Positions 48,769 through 57,539 of a stretch of DNA of 64,000 nucleotides are shown piece by piece. Source of the stretch: CAKSHC01 sp045595395 (lineage in GTDB: Bacteria > Bacillota > Clostridia > Oscillospirales > UMGS1783); contig JAZOAH010000016.1 in NCBI GenBank assembly GCA_045595395.1, forward strand, positions 62,001 through 126,000, given 5' to 3'. The notes below the pieces were generated by a model. It did no database searches, was not told where the DNA came from, and worked only from the letters and a program-made list of their open reading frames with translations. Each line of letters begins with the position of its first letter. Position 1 is the stretch's first letter. A program made the translations under genes and the position numbers.

Positions 48769-49839
48769 TTACAGGATGATAAGATCTTTGCGGCTTTCGG
48801 TCAAGTTCAGGCAGCCATCCTCAGTGACATAGACCATATCCTCGATGCGTACACCGAACTTGTTTTCCAGATAGATGCCGGGCTCGACCGTCATGATGGT
48901 GCCGGGCTGCAAAATGGTGTCACAACGCATATTAAAATTGGGGTTTTCGTGAATTTCAATGCCGACGCTGTGACCAAGCCCATGGCCGAAGCAGCCCTCA
49001 TAGCCTGCCTTATAGATGATATCACGGGCCACCCGATCAATATCTTTGCAGACAAGACCGGGGCGCACGGCATCCAATGCCGCCTGCTGCGCCTGAAGCA
49101 CCGTATCGTAGACCTTTTTCTGCTCTTGGCTCACCTGACCGACCGCTACCGTACGAGTCATGTCCGAATGATAGCCCTCGACGATGGCGCCGAAATCCAT
49201 GGTCAGAAGATCGCCCGACTCGATCCGTTTGTCAGTGGGCACACCATGAGGCAGCGACGAATTTTTTCCCGAAACAACAATGAAATCAAAGGAAACGCCT
49301 TCGCTGCCGAGCTTTCTCATGTAAAACTCCATGTCCAGCATGACATCCTTTTCGCTGCGGCCGACCTGGATGCGGTCGAGAATATAGGTAAAGGTATCGT
49401 CGGTCAGTTTCTGCGCCTTTTGGATGAGCGCCAGTTCCTCACGGGTCTTGATGGCACGCATCTGTTCGAGCAGCACATCCATCGTATTCTCAGTCAATAC
49501 CTCGACCCCTTCAAAGGCCTCAGCATATCCCTTCATGGCCGACACAGAAGCCGAGTAAGTTTCCAGATACAAGCGTTTGATGCCGTGCTTGACCAGCAAA
49601 TCCTTGATCTCATCGTTGGAGCGGTTGGACAGTTGCACCGTGCAGGAGGTCACGACGTTTTTGGCCTTCTCGACATAACGAAAATCAATGAGGAAATAGG
49701 CGGCATCACAGGTGATCAGCACCGAGCCGGCACTCGACTCAAAGCCGGTGAGATAAAAACGGTTGGCAACCGAGGTAACCAGCAGGGCCTCGTTATTCTC
49801 CAAATGTTTCTGAATAGTCTCCACTCTTGTCTTGATCAT
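48769..49839 (-). CDS. M24-family Xaa-Pro aminopeptidase
   Basis: A 356-aa metallopeptidase of the aminopeptidase P/prolidase type. The N-terminal creatinase-like domain is followed by a pita-bread domain with metal ligands in MDFGAIVEGYHSDMTRT (two Asp), GHGLGHSVGIEIHE (His), MTVEPGIYLE (Glu) and GVRIEDMV (Glu). The ATG at 49839 (MIKTRVE) is chosen because AAAGGAG precedes it; it starts 2 nt after the pepD stop. It probably cuts the X-Pro bond of peptides in the cytoplasm. Confidence 0.93.
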   Translation of the reverse strand: MIKTRVETIQKHLENNEALLVTSVANRFYLTGFESSAGSVLITCDAAYFLIDFRYVEKAKNVVTSCTVQLSNRSNDEIKDLLVKHGIKRLYLETYSASVSAMKGYAEAFEGVEVLTENTMDVLLEQMRAIKTREELALIQKAQKLTDDTFTYILDRIQVGRSEKDVMLDMEFYMRKLGSEGVSFDFIVVSGKNSSLPHGVPTDKRIESGDLLTMDFGAIVEGYHSDMTRTVAVGQVSQEQKKVYDTVLQAQQAALDAVRPGLVCKDIDRVARDIIYKAGYEGCFGHGLGHSVGIEIHENPNFNMRCDTILQPGTIMTVEPGIYLENKFGVRIEDMVYVTEDGCLNLTESRKDLIIL

Positions 49840-49841
49840 AG

Positions 49842-51236
49842 TTACAGCTCCTTTAAAATTCGGCATACATAGTCATAGGTGCGTGCGGTCGAGGAAATAC
49901 TCAACCGCTCACGGGAGGTGTGGATATCCCGCATATCGGGGCCGAAGGACACAGCGTCCAGTCCCGGCATCTTCTCACAAAACAGACCACATTCCAGCCC
50001 GGCATGAATGGTCAGCACCTGCGGTGCTTTGCCAAACATGTTTTGATAAACATCGACCATGGTATCCCGTAATTTAGACTGTTTGCGATACTCCCAAGCC
50101 GGATAGTGTCCGCCCTTTTCGGCGCTGCCGCCGCAGGCACGGGCGACCTCGATCACACGATCGCACAAGGCATCCCGATTGGCATTGATGCCGCTTCGCA
50201 CCGAGAAATGACAAACGGCACTCTCCCCTTGTATTTCGAGGATACCGAGATTGAGCGAGGTTTCGACCAACCCGTCAATATCGGCACTCATAGCGGTAAT
50301 GCCGTTGGGAACGGTGGCCAAAAATTGAATCAATCCGTCAGCCTGATAGCCGTCAAAAATCTCGGCCGGCGTAACGGTAATGGAAAAATCAGGATCGTTT
50401 TCATTATCATGATCGCCGACAAAAGCCTGTGCCTCCGATACGACATCGGCATCGGTCATAATAACGGCATGGCAGGTGCGGGGGATGGCATTGTCCTTAC
50501 TGCCGCCGCCCAGCTCCCCTATCGTTAACGGGCCAAGGCTATGAAGAAAACGACCCATCATGATGTTAGCGTTATACCGCCCTTTATCGATCTCAACGCC
50601 TGAGTGGCCGCCGCGCAACCCCTTAATCTCGACCGTATAGGCCTTTCCTGTGCCTTTCGCCTTTGTCAGCCCGAATTGAGCCGTCACACGGGCACCGCCG
50701 GCACAGCCGACGGTCAGCACCCCCTCCTCTTCCGAATCGGCATTGAGAAGGATGCGTCCCTCTAATTTCGAACAATCCAGCCCAATGGCGCCATCCATTC
50801 CCGTTTCCTCATCGGTGGTAAAGAGGGCCTCGATGGCGGGGGCAGGCAGAGATCTATCTTCCAAAACGGCCAGCGCCATAGCCACAGCTATGCCGTCATC
50901 ACCGCCGAGAGTCGTCTGCTTGGCATAGAGCCAATCGCCGTCGATCAACAGCCGCAGGCCGTCCTTGGTAAAGTCCAGGTCGCAATCGACATCCTTTTCG
51001 CAGACCATGTCCAGATGCCCCTGAAAGATCACCGTCGGATGATCCTCATACCCGGGAGCGGCCGGCTTACGGATGATAACATTGTTATAATGATCTTGCT
51101 CAGCGTCCAGCCCCAACCGATCTGCCACCGACATGCAATAGTCGCTGATAGCCTTGGTATTGCCCGAGCCGTGGGGGATGGCGCATATTTGTTCAAAATA
51201 GTAAAATACCCGTGAGGGTGAAAGATGTTCTAACAT
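49842..51236 (-). CDS. pepD: Aminoacyl-histidine dipeptidase (M20 family)
   Basis: A 464-aa M20 dipeptidase, which hydrolyses Xaa-His and other dipeptides in the cytoplasm. Zinc and catalytic motifs are FQGHLDMVCEKD (His, Asp), LGGDDGIAVAMALAVLED (bridging Asp), FTTDEETGMDGAIGLD (Glu-Glu) and the C-terminal HAGLECGLF. A lid domain lies between about 190 and 370. GGAGG precedes the ATG. It lies 11 nt after the DHHW gene, so it may be co-transcribed with the O-acylation set upstream. Confidence 0.93.
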   Translation of the reverse strand: MLEHLSPSRVFYYFEQICAIPHGSGNTKAISDYCMSVADRLGLDAEQDHYNNVIIRKPAAPGYEDHPTVIFQGHLDMVCEKDVDCDLDFTKDGLRLLIDGDWLYAKQTTLGGDDGIAVAMALAVLEDRSLPAPAIEALFTTDEETGMDGAIGLDCSKLEGRILLNADSEEEGVLTVGCAGGARVTAQFGLTKAKGTGKAYTVEIKGLRGGHSGVEIDKGRYNANIMMGRFLHSLGPLTIGELGGGSKDNAIPRTCHAVIMTDADVVSEAQAFVGDHDNENDPDFSITVTPAEIFDGYQADGLIQFLATVPNGITAMSADIDGLVETSLNLGILEIQGESAVCHFSVRSGINANRDALCDRVIEVARACGGSAEKGGHYPAWEYRKQSKLRDTMVDVYQNMFGKAPQVLTIHAGLECGLFCEKMPGLDAVSFGPDMRDIHTSRERLSISSTARTYDYVCRILKEL

Positions 51237-51247
51237 AAAAGCCTCCT

Positions 51248-52360
51248 TTATTGCAGCCAGAGCAGATCATGGGACGAAGCCACCGTATCGACGCCATAGA
51301 CAAAGAGGACATCGGTATAGCCTTCCTGCAAGACATAGTCGGATACCGTTTGCCGACGGAAATGGCGCAGATCGATCATGTCGATCTGGCCGTAATGCTC
51401 GGCCAGAAACGGTACCAGGGTATGCGCAAACGAATCTTTGATGACAAGCAGTTTGCCTTGTCGGTCTTGGTTGATGACCCGCACACGGGCATGGTTGCCA
51501 TCCAGATAGACGGTATACTTATCCATTGTATCCAGCGCATCACGGAAAAAGACGCTGTTGTAGGTGATCGGCGCAGGCATAGCATCATCCAGTATCTCAA
51601 CGGTGAGAGCCGTGTTGCTTTGCCATAACTCCATGGTATCGGGCGCAATCGACCAAAATCCGGCCTTGGCATAGGACGTACCATAGAAATCGTTGATCGT
51701 TTCTTTGGCAAAGACCGACGAATCGAACGGTGTAAAACCAAGAGCGTCAGCACAAGCCAAATAAGCCTGATAGGCACCTTGGCTCGTCCAATGGTGATCG
51801 GTACGGTAAAAATGCGAGGCGTTCAGTATGGGTTTGATTTTTGTAAAGTCGATCAACTGTTCGTCGACACGACCTAAGATCTCATCATCGTGATAGGGGG
51901 CGTGAAGAGCCGGAAGTCCTTCCGGATCGAGAGAGCCGACCGAAGGAACAACCATATAGTAGGCATTCAGCCCCGTCGCATCAACAAAGTCTGTGAGGGC
52001 GGCACAGTTGCGGTCGATCATCGCCGTATCGACAGCAGTAGGGGCCACATACAGTCGCTCATGAGCGCCGAGGTAAATGCCGTTTTGGCCGGTTCTCCCC
52101 GACAGCCGCTCGGCATAGGCATGGATGCCCACCCAGGTGCTGCGAGCCGGGAAATGATCGGACAGATAGGTTTCGGCCGCTTTACCGAAGTTGCCGGAAA
52201 ACAGTTCATTCGCCGACAGGGTTGGCTTATCGGACAGTTTGCGGCGCTCCAATTCCGACATATCCTGCTTGGGCAAAATCAAAAACAACAAGGCAAAGAC
52301 GGCAATAAAGCAGACAAAAACCGCAATCAAGATCCATTGGTGGATGCGTTCATTCTTCAT
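51248..52360 (-). CDS. DHHW-family protein (AlgX/AlgJ-like O-acylation partner)
   Basis: A 370-aa protein with one N-terminal membrane anchor (about 9-30, ILIAVFVCFIAVFALLFLIL) and an extracytoplasmic SGNH-like domain. The name-giving motif FYRTDHHWTSQGAY lies in the middle, and IKDSFAHTLVPFLAEHY near the end supplies the nucleophile-type Ser. It follows an MBOAT gene by 9 nt; related pairs transfer acyl groups to surface polymers, MBOAT moving the acyl group across the membrane and the DHHW protein placing it. The polymer is unknown. Confidence 0.88.
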   Translation of the reverse strand: MKNERIHQWILIAVFVCFIAVFALLFLILPKQDMSELERRKLSDKPTLSANELFSGNFGKAAETYLSDHFPARSTWVGIHAYAERLSGRTGQNGIYLGAHERLYVAPTAVDTAMIDRNCAALTDFVDATGLNAYYMVVPSVGSLDPEGLPALHAPYHDDEILGRVDEQLIDFTKIKPILNASHFYRTDHHWTSQGAYQAYLACADALGFTPFDSSVFAKETINDFYGTSYAKAGFWSIAPDTMELWQSNTALTVEILDDAMPAPITYNSVFFRDALDTMDKYTVYLDGNHARVRVINQDRQGKLLVIKDSFAHTLVPFLAEHYGQIDMIDLRHFRRQTVSDYVLQEGYTDVLFVYGVDTVASSHDLLWLQ

Positions 52361-52369
52361 ACCGTCACC

Positions 52370-53764
52370 TCAGAACTGATAATACAAGAAGGGATTATAG
52401 CTTTGGCTGACCAGCGCTGCCGTACAAAGCACCAGTCCCAGAGCCACGGCAACCGTTTCGAGAATGCGACCGGCCGACGTTGACGCCAACTTACCGTGGA
52501 TCATCTTACCAAGCGGCGTGGCCGCCAGGATGGCTATCAGCATCAGCGGCAGATAGGACAAAACGGTATAGCCGCTCTCCCCTGTTACCGCTGTTGTGCC
52601 AAAGGCAAACAGACGGCCAAAGAAGACACCCATTTGGGTCATATCGGTAAAGGAGAAGATGACCCAGCCAAACAAAACCAGGATAAAGGTGATGGGCATG
52701 GTGAGTGCCGACGGTGCTTTTTCCAGCACACGGCGCAACACAAAGCGCTCCAGCACCAGCAGCACAAAATAATACAGACCCCACAAAATAAAGTTGGTGC
52801 TTGCTCCATGCCACAGACCGGTGACAAACCAGACGATCAGCAGGTTGCGGATCTGTTTGGCAACACCCTTGCGGTTGCCGCCCAGCGGGATATAAAGATA
52901 ATCACGAAACCAGGTAGACAGAGAGATATGCCAACGACGCCAGAAATCGGTGATGCTTTTGGCGATATAGGGATAGTTAAAATTCTCCAAAAATTCAAAG
53001 CCGAACATACGTCCCAGGCCGATGGCCATATCGCTGTAGCCGGAAAAGTCAAAATAGATCTGCATGGCATAGGCCAATATCCCAAACCAGGCCGCCAGCC
53101 AACCGCCCTGTGTATCGGTGCAAAGGGCGTCCCACACAAGACCCATCTGATTGGCGATCAGCACCTTTTTAGCCAGACCGACCACAAAGGTCTTGATGCC
53201 GCATGAGAACTGGGCTATATTTTCATGACGCTCATCCAACTGTTCCTGCACATCCCGGTAACGCACGATCGGACCGGCGATCAGCTGAGGAAACAAGGAT
53301 ACATAGGTTCCGAAGGACACCAGGCTTTTCTGTACCTTGGCCTGGTTGCGATAGACGTCGATGGTATAGGACATGCTTTGGAAGGTATAAAACGAGATCC
53401 CGACCGGTAGCGGAATAATGGGGACCATAAGGCCGCCCAGGCCCGGGAGTTGTTTGAGCAAAGACGCAACAAAACCCGTATACTTAAACACTGCCAGCAG
53501 TCCAAGGCTTGCCACGACCGACAAGACCAGGAACAGTTTGGCCTTGCGGGCATCGCTGCGGTACTTGCCGATGAGCAGGCCGCAGACATAGTTGATCACG
53601 GTGCACACGGCCATCAGCAGGATGTATACGGGTTCTCCCCATCCGTAGAATATGATATTGGCAAAGAGCAAAAAGGCGTTGCGAAACCGACGGGGCACCA
53701 GATAATAGATCCCCAGCACAAGAGGAAGATATGCAAATAAAAAGATCAGGCTGGAGAATACCAC
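52370..53764 (-). CDS. MBOAT-family O-acyltransferase (AlgI/DltB/PatA type)
   Basis: An integral membrane acyltransferase of 464 aa with about 11 helices. It begins VFSSLIFLFAYLPLVLGIYYLVPRR, cut here, as in AlgI. The key MBOAT motif is TGLWHGASTNFILWGLYY with the catalytic His (about 320), and DFWRRWHISLSTWFRDYLY supplies the second conserved region. The start is a GTG at 53764 with GGAGG 8 nt upstream. It is flanked by a lipoprotein and the DHHW protein, forming a surface-acylation group. Confidence 0.92.
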   Translation of the reverse strand: MVFSSLIFLFAYLPLVLGIYYLVPRRFRNAFLLFANIIFYGWGEPVYILLMAVCTVINYVCGLLIGKYRSDARKAKLFLVLSVVASLGLLAVFKYTGFVASLLKQLPGLGGLMVPIIPLPVGISFYTFQSMSYTIDVYRNQAKVQKSLVSFGTYVSLFPQLIAGPIVRYRDVQEQLDERHENIAQFSCGIKTFVVGLAKKVLIANQMGLVWDALCTDTQGGWLAAWFGILAYAMQIYFDFSGYSDMAIGLGRMFGFEFLENFNYPYIAKSITDFWRRWHISLSTWFRDYLYIPLGGNRKGVAKQIRNLLIVWFVTGLWHGASTNFILWGLYYFVLLVLERFVLRRVLEKAPSALTMPITFILVLFGWVIFSFTDMTQMGVFFGRLFAFGTTAVTGESGYTVLSYLPLMLIAILAATPLGKMIHGKLASTSAGRILETVAVALGLVLCTAALVSQSYNPFLYYQF

Positions 53765-53783
53765 AGACCCGGCCTCCCGTTTT

Positions 53784-54239
53784 TTAATTTCCTACGATTT
53801 GCGCAATCACCGTTTGCGCCTGTGACGGCTGGTCGCAGACGCAGATAAAGACATAGTTTCCGTGGGTCTCGATCACGGCATTTTTAAGCTTAGGCACTTC
53901 CTGCGGGCCGTAATCGGAATAGCCGTCGATCATATAGTCCATATGGGCGTCAATAGCGGCTTGCACTTTCGTTAGACTTGCGTCTGCAACCTCGATGACA
54001 AACAGTTCTTCGGCTGTCGCACCGGTCGATACATAGCCGGCGGCGCTTACCACTTCATTCTCGGTCAGTGCGAAGATGCGGCAGATGCCGACGGTATCCA
54101 TATCGCTCATAATATCAACAAAGGACACCCCGCCACGCAGCAAGGATGCGGCGTTGGTGACATTGATCTCCAGCGGGGTTGACGCACAGGATGACAGCAA
54201 CACAACGGATAGCAGTATAACAGAAAAAATACGTTTCAT
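53784..54239 (-). CDS. DUF4358 lipoprotein
   Basis: A 151-aa secreted lipoprotein. The signal peptide MKRIFSVILLSVVLLSSC has a lipobox with Cys18, so it is probably fixed to the outer face of the membrane. The mature part matches the DUF4358 group (TENEVVSAAGYVSTGATAEELFVIEV). The role is unknown, but it often accompanies MBOAT/DHHW genes in Clostridia as I recall, so it may help acylation. It overlaps the SGNH gene by 4 nt and lies 19 nt before the MBOAT gene. Confidence 0.85.
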   Translation of the reverse strand: MKRIFSVILLSVVLLSSCASTPLEINVTNAASLLRGGVSFVDIMSDMDTVGICRIFALTENEVVSAAGYVSTGATAEELFVIEVADASLTKVQAAIDAHMDYMIDGYSDYGPQEVPKLKNAVIETHGNYVFICVCDQPSQAQTVIAQIVGN

Positions 54240-54988
54240 CTTACATGTTCCTTCATATAATTGATCCAGATTTGGTTATAGGCCTTGGATAAGTGCACGC
54301 CGTCGGTTGAGGCCTCCTCAGGCAGAAACCCCTCAGAATCCACCAGTGCTTCATAGATATCCAGATAGGCCACCTGCTTTTGGGCGGCCATATCACGTAT
54401 CAGATTATTAAACAGACGGACATTGTCGTTATTGACCAGATAGAGGTTACGCTCATGCGCAGTACGGGTCACAGGCAGGATGGATTGGATATAGATCTGC
54501 GCCTGTGGCTGGCAGGCCTTGATATGATCGACCAAGATCCCGTATTGGGCAATGAAGTCATTGGGGTCGTTCCCCACCTCATTGATACCGAACAGGACAA
54601 AGATGCGGGTATATTTCTTTTCGCCCTCCAGCATCTGTGTCACCGGCCGATCCAGACGGGCGGGTGCTTTAGTAAAGGCCGAGTTGACGTTCAATCCGAC
54701 ACCGGACAGAAAGTCCGACTGTAATGCATAGCCTTGTACAAACAGGCGTTCTACGCAGCTGTTGCCGATAAAGGCCGAATCGGTAAATAATTCCTCATCG
54801 GTTAGCGGTACAGATGCAAGGGAAGAAGAAAAATCAGACGAGGATGCGGAGATGGATGAACGATCGGAGGGTGGTGTCTGCTCCTTAGGCAAGAGGGACA
54901 AAACCAGTGCAGCGGTAAACAGAACGATGCCGAAAATGGCTACCAACAACAAAACGCTATTCTGTTTTTTGCGCCATTTCCCAGCCAT
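54236..54988 (-). CDS. Membrane-anchored SGNH/GDSL hydrolase-like protein
   Basis: A 250-aa protein: N-terminal helix (about 10-32), a Ser-rich linker, then an SGNH domain. Block I is FIGNSCVERLF, with Asn in place of the usual Asp but the Ser kept; block III is FGINEVGN with the Asn; block V is DGVHLS with the Asp-His pair. It may be a deacylase or transferase for a surface polymer. It opens the four-gene set (SGNH, DUF4358, MBOAT, DHHW) and has a promoter upstream. Confidence 0.83.
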   Translation of the reverse strand: MAGKWRKKQNSVLLLVAIFGIVLFTAALVLSLLPKEQTPPSDRSSISASSSDFSSSLASVPLTDEELFTDSAFIGNSCVERLFVQGYALQSDFLSGVGLNVNSAFTKAPARLDRPVTQMLEGEKKYTRIFVLFGINEVGNDPNDFIAQYGILVDHIKACQPQAQIYIQSILPVTRTAHERNLYLVNNDNVRLFNNLIRDMAAQKQVAYLDIYEALVDSEGFLPEEASTDGVHLSKAYNQIWINYMKEHVR

Positions 54989-55025
54989 TGTATCCGCCTC
55001 GAGTTCTAAAAGTCATATATCAAAT

Positions 55026-55054
55026 ATGATACCACATTTTTTGTCGTTTCACAA
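55026..55054 (-). promoter_or_regulatory. SigA-type promoter of the surface-acylation operon
   Basis: TTGTGA (55049-55054), 17 nt, TATCAT (55026-55031) on the minus strand, 37 nt before the SGNH start. Confidence 0.6.
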
Positions 55055-55142
55055 TGACTATTTTCTGGTTTTTTCTCTTTTTTCTTTATTCTTTAGAAAA
55101 TTTATGATATGATATTTGCCATACTCATAAGGAGGCGATCGT

Positions 55143-55847
55143 ATGCCATTATTAGGAGCCATTGTCAATGCAGCCGCCGTAGTCGTCGGCAGCATGATCG
55201 GTCTGCTCATTCGTGCTATCGGTAAAAACACAAGGAGGGTGTCCGGCCGGTTTCAGGACATTGTTATGAAGGGCGTCGCACTGTGTGTGGTCTACATCGG
55301 CATCAGCGGGTTGGCCGAGGGGAAAAACCTGCTTATTACCATTATTTCTGTTGTGATCGGCGGACTGATCGGCGAACTGTGCCGACTGGAAAATGGCATG
55401 AACAAAATCGGCACGGCCATTGAAAAGCGGTTTGGCTCGAAAGACGGCAGCGTTTCGGTCACACAAGGGTTTGTGACGGCCAGTCTACTTTTTTGTGTCG
55501 GAGCCATGGCGGTCATGGGCTCACTTAACAGCGGGATCCGTGGCGACCACACCATGCAGTACACAAAGGCTTTGCTTGACGGGATCAGCGCCATTATTTT
55601 TGCCTCATCGTTGGGATATGGCGTGATCTTCTCGGCCGTTGCCATTCTGGTCATGCAGGGCGGGATCACGCTGCTGGCCGGTACGATTGCGCCCTACTTG
55701 AGTGATGTTGCCATTGCCGAGATGACCTGTGTGGGGTCTTTGCTGATCTTGGGGCTGGCGCTGAATCTGCTGGGGATCACCAAACTTAAGATCATGAACT
55801 ATGTTCCTGCCGTATTTATTCCGATCCTGCTGTGTCAGTTTATGTAA
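55143..55847 (+). CDS. DUF554 membrane protein
   Basis: A 234-aa integral membrane protein with about seven helices. Family features are the N-terminal LGAIVNAAAVVVGSMIGLLI, the segment RRVSGRFQDIVMKGVALCVVY and the central FCVGAMAVMGSLNSGIRGD. The family is widespread in Firmicutes; function is unknown and transport is a guess. GGAGG precedes the ATG; a possible -10 (TATGAT, 55108-55113) lies upstream without a good -35. It stands alone between two divergent or convergent minus-strand groups and ends at a strong terminator. Confidence 0.9.
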   Translation: MPLLGAIVNAAAVVVGSMIGLLIRAIGKNTRRVSGRFQDIVMKGVALCVVYIGISGLAEGKNLLITIISVVIGGLIGELCRLENGMNKIGTAIEKRFGSKDGSVSVTQGFVTASLLFCVGAMAVMGSLNSGIRGDHTMQYTKALLDGISAIIFASSLGYGVIFSAVAILVMQGGITLLAGTIAPYLSDVAIAEMTCVGSLLILGLALNLLGITKLKIMNYVPAVFIPILLCQFM

Positions 55848-55860
55848 GGGGTACAACACA

Positions 55861-55890
55861 AAAACAGAGCGCAAAACTGCGCTCTGTTTT
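55861..55890. terminator. Bidirectional terminator between DUF554 and mazF
   Basis: AAAACAGAGCGCA/TGCGCTCTGTTTT with a 4-nt loop between convergent genes. Confidence 0.88.
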
Positions 55891-56250
55891 TTATGCCAGT
55901 TCCGAAAGGCCGAAACTGATATTGATGGCGGTGTTGATGCGCTGCATGGTGACCTCGTCAACATGGCCGATCTTGTCTTTGAGCCGACGCTTATCCAGTG
56001 TGCGGATCTGCTCGAGCAGCACCACCGAATCCCGAGAAAGTCCGTAACGTTCACAGGAAAGGTCGATATGGGTGGGCATCTTGGTCTTGCCCGTTTGGCT
56101 GGTGATGGCGGCGGCAATGACAGTGGGGCTGAATTTATTGCCCACATCATTCTGTACGATCAGCACCGGTCGGACGCCGCCCTGTTCGCTTCCCACGACC
56201 GGGGACAGGTCGGCATAATAAATATCTCCTCGTTTTACAGTCAATGTCAT
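55891..56250 (-). CDS. MazF/EndoA-type mRNA interferase toxin
   Basis: A 119-aa RNase toxin of the PemK/MazF family, close in pattern to B. subtilis EndoA (NdoA). The active-site residues appear intact: GGVRPVLIVQND (Arg) and AAITSQTGKTKMPTH (Thr), with LLEQIRTLDKRRL at the usual place. In Bacillus the order is alr-ndoAI-ndoA; here alr is upstream but no antitoxin gene exists in the 122-nt gap or elsewhere in the window. GGAGAGTGA precedes the ATG. Control may come from an antitoxin encoded elsewhere. Confidence 0.93.
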   Translation of the reverse strand: MTLTVKRGDIYYADLSPVVGSEQGGVRPVLIVQNDVGNKFSPTVIAAAITSQTGKTKMPTHIDLSCERYGLSRDSVVLLEQIRTLDKRRLKDKIGHVDEVTMQRINTAINISFGLSELA

Positions 56251-56310
56251 TCACTCTCCGATATCGCTTATGAGTATATATTGCCCGCTTTCATCGGAAA
56301 ACTTGCAAGG

Positions 56311-56328
56311 GCGAAAAATTTTTTTCGC
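56311..56328. repeat. Inverted repeat between alr and mazF
   Basis: GCGAAAAA-TT-TTTTTCGC. The U-run lies within the stem, so termination would be weak; the rest of the 122-nt gap holds no ORF above eight codons. Confidence 0.4.
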
Positions 56329-56372
56329 TCACTATACGATATTACGGAAGGTCATTCTTTGACTTTTTGGCG

Positions 56373-57527
56373 TTATTCTACGATACGGGAGCGTTCCTCG
56401 ACGGTTTTTCCGCCGCAGACATAGACGCGTGGCACGCGAACGCTGATGGCGCACATCAGTTCATAGTTGATGGTGTTGCACAGCTCGGCAAGCTCAGTTA
56501 AGCTGGGGCCGTCCCCACCGATGACCGTGACCTCTTGACCCGGCGTGACATCGGGGCAGGTCGAGATATCGACCATCATCTGATCCATGCAGACCCGGCC
56601 GACGATGGGACAACGATGCCCGTTGATGCTCACCCAGCCTTGATTGGACAAAGCACGGGGATAACCGTCGGCATAACCGATCGGAATAACGGCAATGGGG
56701 ATATCCTTTTCGGCCGTAAAGGTGCGGCCGTAGCTGACCGTTTCGCCGGCAGAAAGCTTGGAGCAAAAGGCAACCACGCTTTTCAAGGTCAGCACCGATT
56801 GAAGCCCCGGATCGGGACAAGCAGCATCGGGCTTTTCGCCGTAAAGCATAATACCTTCACGAACCATATCCCAATGCAACTCGGGATGATTGAGGATAGC
56901 GCCGGAATTGGCACAGTGTTTGATGGGGATGTACGCCCCCTGCTCCTGTGCCAGTGCCACCGTTTTGGCAAACAGGTCGGCCTGAGCGGCAGTAAAAGCC
57001 TGGGACGGGAGATCGGACACGGCAAAGTGGGTGAAGATCCCCTCCACCTCCAGCCCATCCATGCCACAGATGGCGGCGATATCGGCGGCACAGGCCGTGA
57101 CATCGGTTTCATGTCGGACACAAAGGCCCAGGCGAGCCATGCCGGTGTCCAGCTTAATATGGGTCTTGACCCGCACCCCACGGGCTGCGGCCGCATCTGA
57201 CAAGTCCTTGGCATAGCCAATGCTCATGACCGTTTGGGTGAGTTTCTCTTCGATCAGCTGATCAAAGCTGTCAGGCGAGGTATAGCCCAAAATCAGCAGG
57301 TCGGCCTGTATGCCGGCCCGACGCAGTTCAATCGCCTCATCCACGCAGGAAACGGCAAAGATATCGGCACCGGCGGCCGTTAGTGCCCGTGCGCAGGCGC
57401 AGGCGCCATGGCCGTAGGCATCGGCTTTGATCACCGGCATGACCCGCACGCCGCTGCTGTTTTGTGCCAATGTGAAATTGTGTGTGAGAGCGTCCAGATC
57501 AATGACCGCCCAGGTACGTTTGTTCAT
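56373..57527 (-). CDS. alr: Alanine racemase
   Basis: PLP enzyme of 384 aa that makes D-alanine for peptidoglycan. The cofactor lysine is in MPVIKADAYGHGA (about residue 34) and the catalytic Tyr of the second monomer in VSYGRTFTAE (near 265). The barrel and beta domains have the usual order; RVCMDQMMVDIS is the conserved C-terminal segment. It lies between a lipoprotein gene (12 nt upstream) and the toxin gene (122 nt downstream). Confidence 0.96.
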   Translation of the reverse strand: MNKRTWAVIDLDALTHNFTLAQNSSGVRVMPVIKADAYGHGACACARALTAAGADIFAVSCVDEAIELRRAGIQADLLILGYTSPDSFDQLIEEKLTQTVMSIGYAKDLSDAAAARGVRVKTHIKLDTGMARLGLCVRHETDVTACAADIAAICGMDGLEVEGIFTHFAVSDLPSQAFTAAQADLFAKTVALAQEQGAYIPIKHCANSGAILNHPELHWDMVREGIMLYGEKPDAACPDPGLQSVLTLKSVVAFCSKLSAGETVSYGRTFTAEKDIPIAVIPIGYADGYPRALSNQGWVSINGHRCPIVGRVCMDQMMVDISTCPDVTPGQEVTVIGGDGPSLTELAELCNTINYELMCAISVRVPRVYVCGGKTVEERSRIVE

Positions 57528-57539
57528 ACTGTCATCCTC

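Noticed and set aside
56251..56372. Possible hidden antitoxin between alr and mazF
   Set aside because: All three frames on the coding strand are closed within eight codons.
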